DNA from: UBA6055 sp965203755
GTDB taxonomy: Bacteria > Chloroflexota > Anaerolineae > Aggregatilineales > Phototrophicaceae
Assembly: GCA_965203755.1 (NCBI GenBank)
Contig: OZ241910.1
Span: 1,674,001 to 1,738,000 of the forward strand
Reading direction: 5' to 3'
Length of the DNA: 64,000 bases
Each line of letters opens with the position of its first letter. Positions within the stretch are counted from its first letter, which is position 1. The translations under genes and the position numbers were made by a program. Below, one piece after another: positions 41,530-50,739 of the stretch. Under the pieces are notes generated by a model. That model saw only the letters and a list, made by a program, of their open reading frames with translations. It was not told where the DNA came from and ran no database searches.

Positions 41530-43845
41530 GTGTCGATTTATCGTTTGGAAGCGTCTGTAGTTCATTCGATATGCACTCAACTTGAAAATTTAGGTTGGGT
41601 TGTTGATGAAAAGGATCCACGAAACAATGTCACACAGCAAAGGGTAAAAACACCGGCACAGCAAGAAAGGTTGAAAAATGCCAATAGTGGCAGGTTGCGA
41701 TTTCCTGATTTCGTCCTTTACGAAAGCGGGACCAACAATGCCATCGGGGTTATTGAAGCCAAACGTCCCGGAGAATCGCTGGAAAATGCTCTTCGACAAG
41801 CAGAAGAACGTTACGCCGCTCCGTTAAACGCTCCTCTTATATTTGCTTATAACGATACTTTTGTAGCAACACGCTATCTGCACAATAGCCGTTCGCTAAA
41901 GATTGATGGAGAAGACATAAGGCAGTTTATTGATCATTATACATCCTGTCGCTTTGTTAATGAGGGTTCGGAAATTCTCTCAGCGCCGCAAACAATTCAG
42001 CTGTCACGCGACGAACTAATAAAGGTATTCAAACGCCAGGCAAATCTTTTACGCGAAGCCGGACTGCAAGCCGGGTTGCAAAGATTCGGTGCGTTTTCTG
42101 ATGTTTTATTCCTTAAACTTATGGACGAAATATGTCAGACGCGCGAACACGCTGGTGAAGATGTTCCTATTCCGCCTCATTTGAGGTGGGCGGAATTTCA
42201 AAACAAATCACCTAATCATCGACTGGAGTATGTACGAGATGTCGTTTGGAAAGAAATGAATAAGAGATACGACAACATTTTTGGGCATACATTCCCCATA
42301 CGATCAGCTGAGATATTCGATGATATGGTAAGTGACTTATCTAAACTTAACTTTACAGTTGCAGATGCTGATGTAAAGGGGGATGCTTTTGAGTATTTTC
42401 TCAAAAATGCCTATCAAGGAATTAAGATAAAGGATTTAGGAGAATATTTTACACCTCGCAATATTGTACGCACGATGGTCAGTATGGCTAATCCAAAAAT
42501 TGGAGAAAAAATATATGATCCATTCTGTGGCACGGGCGGCTTTCTGATAGAAGCGTTCCGATATGTATCTTTACGATCAAGGCTGACGCCAGAAGTGTCT
42601 GAAATCTTGAAGTACAAAACTGTCTATGGTTCAGAAATCTCAGCCACTTCACGAGTAGCGAGAATGAATATGATCTTGTACGGGGACGGACATAGTAATG
42701 TCACCGAAAGAGACAGTTTTGCTCATCCAATTTATGGGGAATATGATGTAGTCTTAACGAATCCCCCTTATTCACAATCAACAAGGTACGGTAATTTATA
42801 TGATGTGCCGACCAAAAACGGTGACGCAATCGCCATGCAGCATTGCTTGAAATCATTAAAGAATGGCGGGCGCGCAGCGATACTGATGAAGGAAGATTTT
42901 CTAACCGAAGGAGGAGACATAGGCAAAGTAAGGGACATACTGCTTAGATCAGTCAGTGATATTAGCGTTGTTTCTCTTCCGCGCAGATTATTTGAACCAT
43001 ATACTCCTACGAAGACGAGTGTATTATATTTCGAAAAAGGCAGAAGCAGACATGCCGCATCCTTCTTTGTTGTAAAACATGTAGGTCATACATTTGGCGC
43101 AAGAAGAAGATCAACGACTAATAATGATCTGCCAAATGTTCTAAGTGCGATGAGAGACTTTGGAAATATCGACGAATTAGAGATCGATCATCATTTAGAA
43201 GAGAGATCAAGTATAGCGGAAAATAAACAATCATTATGGATATATGATTACAAGGAAGTATTACCGCCACGGCGGCGTGGCGGTGAGCTTCATAGTCTGG
43301 AAACTTACATCGAATCGAGTGGAGAAAGGTTTAAGCCATCGGATGCGGAAAATGAAGCGTTTCGTATTCTTGGCGTCAGCAATAAAGCGGGAATCTTCTT
43401 GAACGAAGTAAAATACGGCAGGGACATTAAACAACGGTATATTAGAGTGAGCTCCGGTGATTTTGTATACAATCCACATCGTGTAAATGTTGGGTCAATA
43501 GGTGTGGTGCCGGAACAATTTGCTGGGGGAATCGTCAGCGGAATATACGTGGTGTTTAGGTTAAGAAACACCACCACAATACCCCTGTATTATCTCCTGT
43601 ATTTGCTGAAATCACCAGCTTATCTTGACATTATTCAAGCCTACGATTCAAAGAACGGCGCAGTCAGGGCTAATTTAACTTGGGATCAGTTAAAACGCAT
43701 CAAGTTATATCTGCCTGATCAAGATGAACTTGATCTATTCACTGAAAAGCAAAAGACCGTTTTGGGCTTGAGAAAACAGGCTTCCAAGTTGGAAAATGAA
43801 TTGATGGCTGAATACTTTAGCGAACGTCCGCGCCTAAATCACTAG
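41530..43845 (+). CDS. Single-chain restriction-modification-specificity enzyme
   Basis: 771 aa from GTG 41530, with AGGAGGAT directly upstream. Residues 1-140 resemble the HsdR N-terminal nuclease (PD60 ... E76-A-K78 in FPDFVLYESG and GVIEAKRPGE). Residues 160-560 form an HsdM-like methyltransferase: helical bundle, GEYFTPRNIV at 304-313, SAM motif DPFCGTGGFLIEAF at 330-343, NPPY at 411-414. Residues 565-765 form one HsdS-type target-recognition domain followed by a coiled coil (KQASKLENELMAEYF). There is no helicase/translocase domain, so it is a type IIG/IIB-like enzyme built from type I parts. The gene is clearly AT-rich against its surroundings, suggesting recent acquisition. Confidence 0.88.
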   Translation: MSIYRLEASVVHSICTQLENLGWVVDEKDPRNNVTQQRVKTPAQQERLKNANSGRLRFPDFVLYESGTNNAIGVIEAKRPGESLENALRQAEERYAAPLNAPLIFAYNDTFVATRYLHNSRSLKIDGEDIRQFIDHYTSCRFVNEGSEILSAPQTIQLSRDELIKVFKRQANLLREAGLQAGLQRFGAFSDVLFLKLMDEICQTREHAGEDVPIPPHLRWAEFQNKSPNHRLEYVRDVVWKEMNKRYDNIFGHTFPIRSAEIFDDMVSDLSKLNFTVADADVKGDAFEYFLKNAYQGIKIKDLGEYFTPRNIVRTMVSMANPKIGEKIYDPFCGTGGFLIEAFRYVSLRSRLTPEVSEILKYKTVYGSEISATSRVARMNMILYGDGHSNVTERDSFAHPIYGEYDVVLTNPPYSQSTRYGNLYDVPTKNGDAIAMQHCLKSLKNGGRAAILMKEDFLTEGGDIGKVRDILLRSVSDISVVSLPRRLFEPYTPTKTSVLYFEKGRSRHAASFFVVKHVGHTFGARRRSTTNNDLPNVLSAMRDFGNIDELEIDHHLEERSSIAENKQSLWIYDYKEVLPPRRRGGELHSLETYIESSGERFKPSDAENEAFRILGVSNKAGIFLNEVKYGRDIKQRYIRVSSGDFVYNPHRVNVGSIGVVPEQFAGGIVSGIYVVFRLRNTTTIPLYYLLYLLKSPAYLDIIQAYDSKNGAVRANLTWDQLKRIKLYLPDQDELDLFTEKQKTVLGLRKQASKLENELMAEYFSERPRLNH

Positions 43846-44919
43846 CAGCCGCTCGCGCGCCGGCAATGGCGGGAAGGGCGCATGAGGCAGAGTCTGATAC
43901 CAATAGGCGACCGACGCGATGTCGTCTTGCAGCGGCAGGTAACGGCGGTTGTAGCCCCAGCCAAGCGCCTGCATCGTCACCTTGATGTCCTCATCAAAGC
44001 GAATCGGGTCGACGATATGCCAGCGATACATGCCCATCCGCAGCTGGGATTGATAATCGCCGGCCGGGCGGATAACCTGATGAAAGCCAGCGTAAGGGGT
44101 GGTGTAGGTGACATAACCCTGATTGTGCTTCGGGCTGGGATCAAAATTGTACGCGCCGCAGAAATAATCCTCCGTGCCTGTGCCGCAAATGGTCGGATAT
44201 TCATCGCCATCCAGATAGAACTTGAGCTCGCCCTCGCCCCACCAGCCGTTATTGTTCGTCCCCCAAGCGACATACGTGCCGACATACTGCCCGCGCCCCC
44301 GAACGCCATCGAGAATCGTGTAGACCTCTTTATAGGGCAGCGGATTGACGCGGCGAAACCGGGCATGAAAATAAGCCGCGGCTTCGGGAACTTCAGTCAA
44401 GGTGTAATTGATTTGATAATAGAGCCGCATGTCTTCTTCGGCGATGTTGCTGATGGTCATGCGGCACCTTTTGCGGAAAGGCATCTCCCAGTAAGAATTG
44501 AAACCGCTGCCGGGATTGACGCAGATCGGCAGGGATGTGACTTGGGCATATTCGCCCCAGCCAACAGTGAAAAAATCGCCAAGCGGACATTCTACCGACG
44601 GATATGCCGCATCATCCCAGTAGATTCGCAAAATAGAGAAGCGCCAATTTCCCGTCGGCGTCATCCAAATCTGCTGAATGGCGCCAGGGCCATCGATGGC
44701 GGCTAGGGTAAAGGTCTCGCCGGCCTGGATGACCACCGACGGCGATACCTTCCAGCCTTTGCCAAGCTCGCGCGCGGCATGGGCGCCGGTGCCTTCGGTC
44801 GCCATGCCCCCTTTGCCCTTTTCGCCATGAAAATTCTCCGCGCTGATGGAGCGGCTCCGCGCCGGCGACAGACGGGACAAATTGCCGAGGTGCATTCCTA
44901 AACCGTTGAATTCAGCCAT
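43834..44919 (-). CDS. DUF2961/GH172 family protein
   Basis: 361 aa matching the DUF2961 jelly-roll family, now glycoside hydrolase family 172, whose characterised members act on fructo- and arabino-furanosides. Conserved features include SAENFHGEKGKGGMATEG at 25-42, IDGPGAIQQIWMT and WWGEGELKFYLDGDEYPTIC with GTGTEDYFCGAYNF immediately after. The glutamates of GEGE and GTED are the likely catalytic residues by family analogy. No signal peptide, so an intracellular role is expected. Its stop overlaps the R-M-S gene end by 12 bp. Confidence 0.9.
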   Translation of the reverse strand: MAEFNGLGMHLGNLSRLSPARSRSISAENFHGEKGKGGMATEGTGAHAARELGKGWKVSPSVVIQAGETFTLAAIDGPGAIQQIWMTPTGNWRFSILRIYWDDAAYPSVECPLGDFFTVGWGEYAQVTSLPICVNPGSGFNSYWEMPFRKRCRMTISNIAEEDMRLYYQINYTLTEVPEAAAYFHARFRRVNPLPYKEVYTILDGVRGRGQYVGTYVAWGTNNNGWWGEGELKFYLDGDEYPTICGTGTEDYFCGAYNFDPSPKHNQGYVTYTTPYAGFHQVIRPAGDYQSQLRMGMYRWHIVDPIRFDEDIKVTMQALGWGYNRRYLPLQDDIASVAYWYQTLPHAPFPPLPARERLLVI

Positions 44920-44949
44920 GCTGCATCCCTTCGATGTGGTCAGGCGTCA

Positions 44950-45513
44950 CTAATTCTGACCGCCGCTCAAATTGTCAAAGTGCTGTTTATAAAGACTGCA
45001 AACAGACGCGTGCGAGCCGACATAAACAAAACTGACGGTATCGCCTTGATAGTTGAATGTCCCAGCGTTGGCGCAAGGCTCAAAAGCGATGATCTGGGCG
45101 CTGGGACGTTCTTCCTGCCCGCCCAAAGCGCAATTAATAAGCTCCTGATTGATGCGCGACTGATTGATGACCAGGACAGCGCCAGCCAGCGGCGCCATGC
45201 CGGCCGGATTGGTTTCGGTGTAGAACCTGGACGCGATGGCGCCGCGGTCCTGGAAGCATTGCAGCACCTGCTCGATTTTGGCGATGGCGGCCGTGATGGC
45301 GACCTGCCCGCTGACCAAAGCGGCGCCGCCCGCAGCCGCGAAGGCGCCGTCAATGGCAGCGTCCACATCGGTGACGGTGTAGGCCGCCAGGTTCGGCAGC
45401 AGACGCTGCGCCGATTGGGCATCGCCCGAAAGATTGCCCGTCGCGCCGCAGGCGACCGCCGCAAGCATCATCAAGCCCAGCAGGCCAGCGAGTTCTAAAG
45501 TCTTCAAGGTCAT
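44950..45513 (-). CDS. Putative lipoprotein
   Basis: 187 aa. Signal peptide with lipobox LAAVAC (ELAGLLGLMMLAAVACGATG) anchors it to the membrane. The mature part has an Ala/Gln-rich helical segment (AAIAKIEQVLQCFQDRGAIA) and a C-terminal half with three cysteines (NCALGG, EPCANAG, ASVCSLY). No recognised domain. It lies 31 bp upstream of the GH172 gene on the same strand, so the two could be co-expressed. Confidence 0.7.
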   Translation of the reverse strand: MTLKTLELAGLLGLMMLAAVACGATGNLSGDAQSAQRLLPNLAAYTVTDVDAAIDGAFAAAGGAALVSGQVAITAAIAKIEQVLQCFQDRGAIASRFYTETNPAGMAPLAGAVLVINQSRINQELINCALGGQEERPSAQIIAFEPCANAGTFNYQGDTVSFVYVGSHASVCSLYKQHFDNLSGGQN

Positions 45514-45680
45514 CCTCCTGCTTTGAAAATGACTGTCTCACCATTATTCTATCAGACTTTGCCCGGCTGTGCGGCTCGTTTTTAATTGAATTGGCCTTTT
45601 ATCGGCGCGGCGCCGATGGTGTTCGGCATGATAATTTGTTAAACTGGCTGAACGGAATGGCATGACAGAATGGAGACCGG

Positions 45681-46493
45681 ATGAAGCTGCTTGGCTACGA
45701 AATAGATGGCGAAAATCATATCGGCATTTTGGAGGCGGGGTCGATCCAACGGGTGGATGCGAACAGCATGATCGACATAATCACCGCCGGCGGCCGACCG
45801 GCGGCCGGCCGCCATCGCGACCGGCTGGACGAAGCGCGGCTTTTGCCGCCGCTCATGCCAGGCAAAATTCTAGCCATTGGCCGCAATTACCTCGCCCATG
45901 CCAAAGAACTGAACAGCCCCGTTCCCGACCAGCCATTGGTGTTCGCGGTGATGCCAAGCGCGGTCATCGGCAGCGGCGACGTCATCGAATGGGAAAGCGG
46001 CTTGACGTCACAGGTGGATTGGGAGGGCGAACTGGCGGCTGTCATCGGCAAAACAGCCCGCAAAGTCTCGCGGCTGAATGCGCTGGATTATGTGTTTGGC
46101 TATACCGCCGCCAATGATGTTTCGGCGCGCGACCTGCAAGCGAAAGACAAACAGTGGACCCGCGCCAAAGGGCTCGATACCTTCTGCCCGATAGGCCCCG
46201 GCATTGTCACCGCCGATGCAATTCCAGATCCGCAAAATCTGAACATCATCACCACAGTCGACGGCATCGAAAAACAGAACGGCTCAACCGCCGACATGAT
46301 CTTTGATCTTCGCTTTTTGATTGAATATCTGTCCCACGCCTTCACGCTGCGCCCCGGCGATATGATCTTGACGGGAACGCCCGCCGGCGTGGGCAAAGCG
46401 CAAAATCCGCCCCAATTTCTTGGCGACGGCAGCGTGGTCACCGTTGAAATCAAAGGAATCGGCAAAATCACCAATCGCTGCCGCGTGCTGTGA
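45681..46493 (+). CDS. Fumarylacetoacetate hydrolase family protein
   Basis: 270 aa. FAH-fold enzyme with KILAIGRNYLAHAKEL near 62-77, the metal-binding glutamates in DWEGELAAVIG near 114-124, and the segments YTAANDVSARDLQ and KGLDTFCPIGP. Such enzymes are 2-hydroxyhepta-2,4-diene-1,7-dioate isomerases, acylpyruvases or oxaloacetate decarboxylases; which one cannot be told. GGAGACCGG precedes ATG 45681. Confidence 0.92.
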   Translation: MKLLGYEIDGENHIGILEAGSIQRVDANSMIDIITAGGRPAAGRHRDRLDEARLLPPLMPGKILAIGRNYLAHAKELNSPVPDQPLVFAVMPSAVIGSGDVIEWESGLTSQVDWEGELAAVIGKTARKVSRLNALDYVFGYTAANDVSARDLQAKDKQWTRAKGLDTFCPIGPGIVTADAIPDPQNLNIITTVDGIEKQNGSTADMIFDLRFLIEYLSHAFTLRPGDMILTGTPAGVGKAQNPPQFLGDGSVVTVEIKGIGKITNRCRVL

Positions 46494-46589
46494 CGCTGGC
46501 AGACGGCCTGAATAGAGGATGTTGACAAATCCAATCGCGATTCAAGATGCCAAGGTCATTCTAACCCCGCCCGGCGCGTCCCTGGCTTG

Positions 46590-47567
46590 TTATGCCCGCG
46601 CCCCGCGCGTCAATGCCGCTGGATTGCAGACATTGGTGGCTTTGCCATGCAGCAGCCAGTCGATGATGAGATGCGCGGCTTCAACGGCGACAGCAGCCTG
46701 CGCGTCGACTGTGCTGGCGGCCAGATGCGGCGTATGAATCACATTCGGCCGGCCAATAAGCGGGTGATTTGCCGGCGGCGGTTCAACCTCATAGACATCC
46801 AGCGCCGCGCCAGCCACTTTGCCGCTGTGAAGCGCCGCCGCCAGATCGGATGAGTGGATGAGCGCCCCGCGCGCGGCATTGATGATCCGAATCCCGTCCT
46901 TCATCAAGGCGATAGAGCCAGCGTGAATCATATTGCGGGTCTCATCAGTGACCGCGGTGTGCAGCGACAGATAATCTGAACCGGCGCAGACTTCCTCCAG
47001 CCCGATAAGCGTCACATTGATGGCGGCGGCCGCCGCCGGCGGCAGATAAGGATCGTGGGCGATAACAGTCATGCCAAAGGCCTGGGCGCGGACGGCGACC
47101 GCCTGCCCGATGCGCCCCAAGCCGATAATCCCCAGCGTCTTGCCCTTGAGTTCAAGGCCGACCAATCGCTTCCGTTCCCAACGGCCTTCTGCCAGCGATT
47201 GATGACCCTGTGGAATATGCCGTGCCAGAGCCAGCATCAGCCCGAAGACATGTTCGGCGGTCGAAATCGCGTTGCCGCCAGGGGTGTTCATCACGACGAT
47301 GCCGCTTTGGGCGGCGGTGGACAAATCCACATTATCGACGCCGGCGCCGGCGCGGGCAATCGCTTTGAGCCGCGGCGCCTGGCTGATGAGTTCGGCATCG
47401 GCGGTCACAGCGCTGCGGATGACCAGCGCATCGACATCCGACAGGCAATCCAGCAGGGCCGCCCGTTCTATTTTGCCGGGCGCGGTCACGCGCATCTCTG
47501 CGCGCTGTTCAAGCAGGTCAATCGCTTTCTGATGCACATTGTCCGGCACCAGCACATGAAAGGTCAT
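46590..47567 (-). CDS. serA: D-3-phosphoglycerate dehydrogenase (short form)
   Basis: 325 aa D-isomer 2-hydroxyacid dehydrogenase. The NAD-binding loop is LGIIGLGRIGQAVAVRA at about 150, with ARAGAGVDNVDL before it and INAARGALIHSSDL after. The catalytic histidine is in HTPHLAAST. It lacks the C-terminal ACT domain of regulated SerA forms, so serine feedback at an ACT site is not expected. The class V aminotransferase gene is 19 bp upstream on the same strand, which supports a serine-pathway assignment over other hydroxyacid dehydrogenases. Confidence 0.88.
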   Translation of the reverse strand: MTFHVLVPDNVHQKAIDLLEQRAEMRVTAPGKIERAALLDCLSDVDALVIRSAVTADAELISQAPRLKAIARAGAGVDNVDLSTAAQSGIVVMNTPGGNAISTAEHVFGLMLALARHIPQGHQSLAEGRWERKRLVGLELKGKTLGIIGLGRIGQAVAVRAQAFGMTVIAHDPYLPPAAAAAINVTLIGLEEVCAGSDYLSLHTAVTDETRNMIHAGSIALMKDGIRIINAARGALIHSSDLAAALHSGKVAGAALDVYEVEPPPANHPLIGRPNVIHTPHLAASTVDAQAAVAVEAAHLIIDWLLHGKATNVCNPAALTRGARA

Positions 47568-47585
47568 GGTGAGTTCTCTTTGTCT

Positions 47586-48677
47586 TTATGCCTGCGCCAT
47601 GAACGCCTCGATGCCGGCCAGCGCTTCCGCCAGCGTTTCCGCCGCCATATCGCCCATGTGCGGCAGGCGGAAGGTCAGCCCTTTGATTTTGCCATAGCCC
47701 TGGTCCATAGCGAATCCCTTCGCGTTTCGCATGAACCGATCCATTTCGGCGACGTCAATGCCCGGCCGATTTTCGACGGCGGTCACGGTATCGCTGCGAT
47801 AGCCTTCCTGGGCATACAGCCCGAAGCCCTGACGCAATGCCCATTCGTGGGTGATGTCGCGCAGCCGCCGATGCCGCGCCCAACGCGCCTCAATCCCTTC
47901 GGTCAGGATATCATCCAGCTGCAGATCGGCGGCGTACATCAGCGAAATCGGCGGCGTAGCCGGGGTGTTGTGCTTGTGCAGGGATTTTTCCAGCGCCAGA
48001 AAATCAAAATAATAGCCGCGGCGCGCGATGGTTTTGGCGCGTTCCAGAACGCGGTCACTCACGGCGGCAAAGGCGATGCCCGGCGGCAGCGCAAAGGCTT
48101 TCTGCCCAGAGGTCAGCGCGATGTCGATGCCCCAATCGTCAACCCGCAGTTCCGTGCCCAGGAATCCGCTGACGCTATCGACAAAAAAGAACGTGTCCGG
48201 ATGCTGATTGACCACCTCGCCAATCGCCGGCACCGGATTAGTGACGCCGGTGCTGGTTTCGTTGTGGACGACGCAAACAGCGTCATAGGCTTGCCGTTCA
48301 AGCGCCGCCGCGACCTGTTCGGCGGTGTGCGCCTGCCCCCAGGCGACCTCAATGCAATCGACTTGCTTGCCATTGGCGCGGCTGATCTGCGCCCAGCGCT
48401 CGCTAAAGGCGCCGCCGGTCAAATGAAGCGCTTTTTGACCGTCGCGGATGCCATTGCGGGATGCGCCTTCCCACAGGCCCGTGCCCGAAGACCCAGTGAC
48501 AAACACGCGGCTGTCGGTAAAGAAAGCCCGCTTGAGCTTGCCCTGAAGCCGTTCAAACAGTTCTGCGAATTCGGTTGAGCGATGTCCAATCATCCATTGG
48601 GTCTGCGCCGCCAGGATCTCCTTGCGGACTTCAACCGGCCCAGGCAGAAACAGACGCTGGTGGTCAAAATGACTCAT
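47586..48677 (-). CDS. Class V aminotransferase, probable phosphoserine aminotransferase
   Basis: 363 aa PLP enzyme of the serine-pyruvate/alanine-glyoxylate aminotransferase group. N-terminal RLFLPGPVEVRKEIL and MIGHRSTEFAELFERL are family signatures, FVTGSSGTGLWE binds the cofactor phosphate and ALTSGQKAFALPPG holds the PLP lysine. SerA immediately downstream suggests it acts as SerC (3-phosphohydroxypyruvate to phosphoserine) as in some archaea and Chloroflexota that use this subgroup; alanine-glyoxylate activity is the alternative. Confidence 0.88.
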   Translation of the reverse strand: MSHFDHQRLFLPGPVEVRKEILAAQTQWMIGHRSTEFAELFERLQGKLKRAFFTDSRVFVTGSSGTGLWEGASRNGIRDGQKALHLTGGAFSERWAQISRANGKQVDCIEVAWGQAHTAEQVAAALERQAYDAVCVVHNETSTGVTNPVPAIGEVVNQHPDTFFFVDSVSGFLGTELRVDDWGIDIALTSGQKAFALPPGIAFAAVSDRVLERAKTIARRGYYFDFLALEKSLHKHNTPATPPISLMYAADLQLDDILTEGIEARWARHRRLRDITHEWALRQGFGLYAQEGYRSDTVTAVENRPGIDVAEMDRFMRNAKGFAMDQGYGKIKGLTFRLPHMGDMAAETLAEALAGIEAFMAQA

Positions 48678-48824
48678 CGCTGCCTCGTCCTCCTGTCAAA
48701 ATTCATCTTGCCGCCTGCTTTGCGGTCAATAGCGCCGACAAAAACATTATAGCTTGAGCAGCTGTGCCTGCACAGGGCGAAACGCGGGCTGGTTTTCGCT
48801 GTCGCGCGCGGCGATCCAGGCTGT

Positions 48825-48852
48825 TTGTCCGACAGTCAAAACCTGTTATACT
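48825..48852 (+). promoter_or_regulatory. Putative promoter of the IolE-like/threonine dehydratase operon
   Basis: TTGTCC (48825-48830), 16 bp, TATACT (48847-48852), about 36 bp before ATG 48889. Confidence 0.4.
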
Positions 48853-48888
48853 CAAGCGCGGATTGGCATGGAAGGATAAGGGACAAAA

Positions 48889-49785
48889 ATGCTGCGGGTA
48901 GCCAATGCGCCCTGTTCTTGGGGCGTGATCGAAAATATCGCCGGCGAACGTTATGATTATGCGCGGGTTCTCGACGAGCTTGCGGGCAGCGGCTATCGCG
49001 GCGCTGAATTGGGTGACTGGGGCTTTATGCCGACTGACCCGGCAAAGCTGCGGGACGAGCTTGACCGCCGAAAGCTGACGCTGCTGGCTTCGTGGGTCAG
49101 CGTCTGGCTCCATGATGAAAAAAGACATGAGCAAAGCGCCGCCGATTGTGTCCGCACCGCCAAACTGCTGGCGGCCGTCGGCGGGACAGACTGTTTGATT
49201 GTGCTGGGGAACGACCCCTACGCCGATCCGATACGCACTCAAAATTCGGGCCGAATCACGGCGGCGATGGGGATGGACGAGGCGCAGTGGCGGGTTTTCG
49301 CCGCCGCCGCCGATGATCTTGCCCGCCGCGTGATGGACGAAACCGGCCTGCGGACGGTTTTCCATCATCATATCGGCACCTGGATTGAAACGCCGGCGGA
49401 AACCGAACGGCTGATGGCCATGACCGACGGCGACCATCTTGGGCTGGTGTTCGACACCGGCCACTGGGCTTTTGGCGGCGGCGACCCGCTGGCCGGAATC
49501 CATCAGTTCGCCGACCGCATCTGGCATGTGCATTTCAAAGACCATGACCCCGAAGTGGCGCGTCAGTCGCGGCTGCGAGGCTGGGACGGGCCTGGCGCGG
49601 TCGGCCAAGGCATCTTCCCGGAGCTGGGTCAAGGCGATGTTGATTTTCCGGGCGTGCTGCGGGCGCTTGATGCCATCCATTATGACGGCTGGATTGTGGT
49701 CGAGCAGGATGTCTTGCCGGGCATGGGCACACCGCTGGAAAGCGCCCGGCGCAACCGTGATTATCTGCGGCGAATTGGATTATGA
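48889..49785 (+). CDS. Sugar phosphate isomerase/epimerase (IolE-like TIM barrel)
   Basis: 298 aa AP-endonuclease-2-type TIM barrel. Motifs NAPCSWGVIENIAG near the start, TVFHHHIGTWIETPAE, LVFDTGHWAFGGGDP and VHFKDHDP match inosose dehydratase/myo-inositol catabolism-like proteins, and the conserved metal ligands (Glu, Asp, His) are within them. No other inositol genes are nearby, so the exact substrate is open. It overlaps the next gene by 4 bp (ATGA). Confidence 0.88.
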   Translation: MLRVANAPCSWGVIENIAGERYDYARVLDELAGSGYRGAELGDWGFMPTDPAKLRDELDRRKLTLLASWVSVWLHDEKRHEQSAADCVRTAKLLAAVGGTDCLIVLGNDPYADPIRTQNSGRITAAMGMDEAQWRVFAAAADDLARRVMDETGLRTVFHHHIGTWIETPAETERLMAMTDGDHLGLVFDTGHWAFGGGDPLAGIHQFADRIWHVHFKDHDPEVARQSRLRGWDGPGAVGQGIFPELGQGDVDFPGVLRALDAIHYDGWIVVEQDVLPGMGTPLESARRNRDYLRRIGL

Positions 49786-50726
49786 CCATGACAGACAGCA
49801 TCGCGCTGGAAGATATGATTCGGGCGCAGCATCGTTTGACGCCGGTCTTACAGCCGACGCCGCTGGAGCCTGCGCCTGAATTGGGCGAAAATATCTGGCT
49901 CAAGCTGGAAAATGCCAACAAAACCGGCTCGTTTAAGGTTCGCGGCGCCTTGAACGCCATCTTGTCGATGGATGAAGCCGCCCGCGAGCGGGGAATCATC
50001 GCCGTCTCGTCGGGGAATCACGCCCAGGCGGTAGCCTATGCCGCCCATTTGACCGGTGCCCGCGCGCAAATCCTGATGCCCAAAACAACGCCGCAGAAAA
50101 AAATCAGCGGCGTGCGGCGCTATGGCGGCGAGGCGCTGCTCTTTGGCGGCAATTATGACGAAGCCGAAGCCGAAGCCCTGCGCCGCGCCCAAGCCGGGCG
50201 AACCTGGATCTCGCCTTATAATGACCGACAGGTCATCGCTGGCGCGGGAACGATTGGCTTGGAGATCCTAGCGCAGCTGCCGAATCTGGAACGGGTGGCT
50301 GTGCCGGCCAGCGGCGGCGGTTTATGCGCCGGGGTCGCCATGACGGTCAAGGAGCTCCAGCCGAATGTCGAAGTCATCGGCGTGACGGCGGCCGCGGCGC
50401 CCGGCATGTACAACAGCTTCCATCACTGCGGTCTGCCGCAGGTTTGGGACACGCTGGCGGACGCGCTTTCGGGCGATATTGAAGCGGGTTCGATGACCAT
50501 TCCCCTCGCCCGCAGCTATCTGGATGATGTCGCGCTGGTTTCCGAAGCGCAGATCGCGGCCGCCATGCGCTGGATGATTGAGACGCCCGGCCGAGTGGCG
50601 GAAGGCGGCGGCGCGGTCGGCGTGGCGGCGCTCCTGCATGATGTCATCCCGCGCGACGGCCGGCCGACGGCGGTGATTGTCAGCGGCGGCAACGTCGATA
50701 ATGATGTGCTGCGGCGCGTGCTTTGA
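49782..50726 (+). CDS. Threonine/serine dehydratase
   Basis: 314 aa fold-type II PLP enzyme. PLP lysine in NKTGSFKVRGALNAI at about residues 46-60, substrate loop SSGNHAQAVAYAA, phosphate-binding SGGGLCAGVA, and a serine near SGGNVDND. It lacks the C-terminal ACT-like domain of biosynthetic IlvA, so it resembles catabolic TdcB or serine racemase-type enzymes. ATG 49782 overlaps the preceding stop; a second ATG two codons later is possible. Produces 2-oxobutyrate or pyruvate plus ammonia. Confidence 0.9.
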   Translation: MTMTDSIALEDMIRAQHRLTPVLQPTPLEPAPELGENIWLKLENANKTGSFKVRGALNAILSMDEAARERGIIAVSSGNHAQAVAYAAHLTGARAQILMPKTTPQKKISGVRRYGGEALLFGGNYDEAEAEALRRAQAGRTWISPYNDRQVIAGAGTIGLEILAQLPNLERVAVPASGGGLCAGVAMTVKELQPNVEVIGVTAAAAPGMYNSFHHCGLPQVWDTLADALSGDIEAGSMTIPLARSYLDDVALVSEAQIAAAMRWMIETPGRVAEGGGAVGVAALLHDVIPRDGRPTAVIVSGGNVDNDVLRRVL

Positions 50727-50739
50727 TTTTTTACCGGCC

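Noticed and set aside
47055..48578. 507-codon plus-strand open frame opposite serA and the aminotransferase
   Set aside because: Antisense shadow of two clear enzymes with intact motifs.
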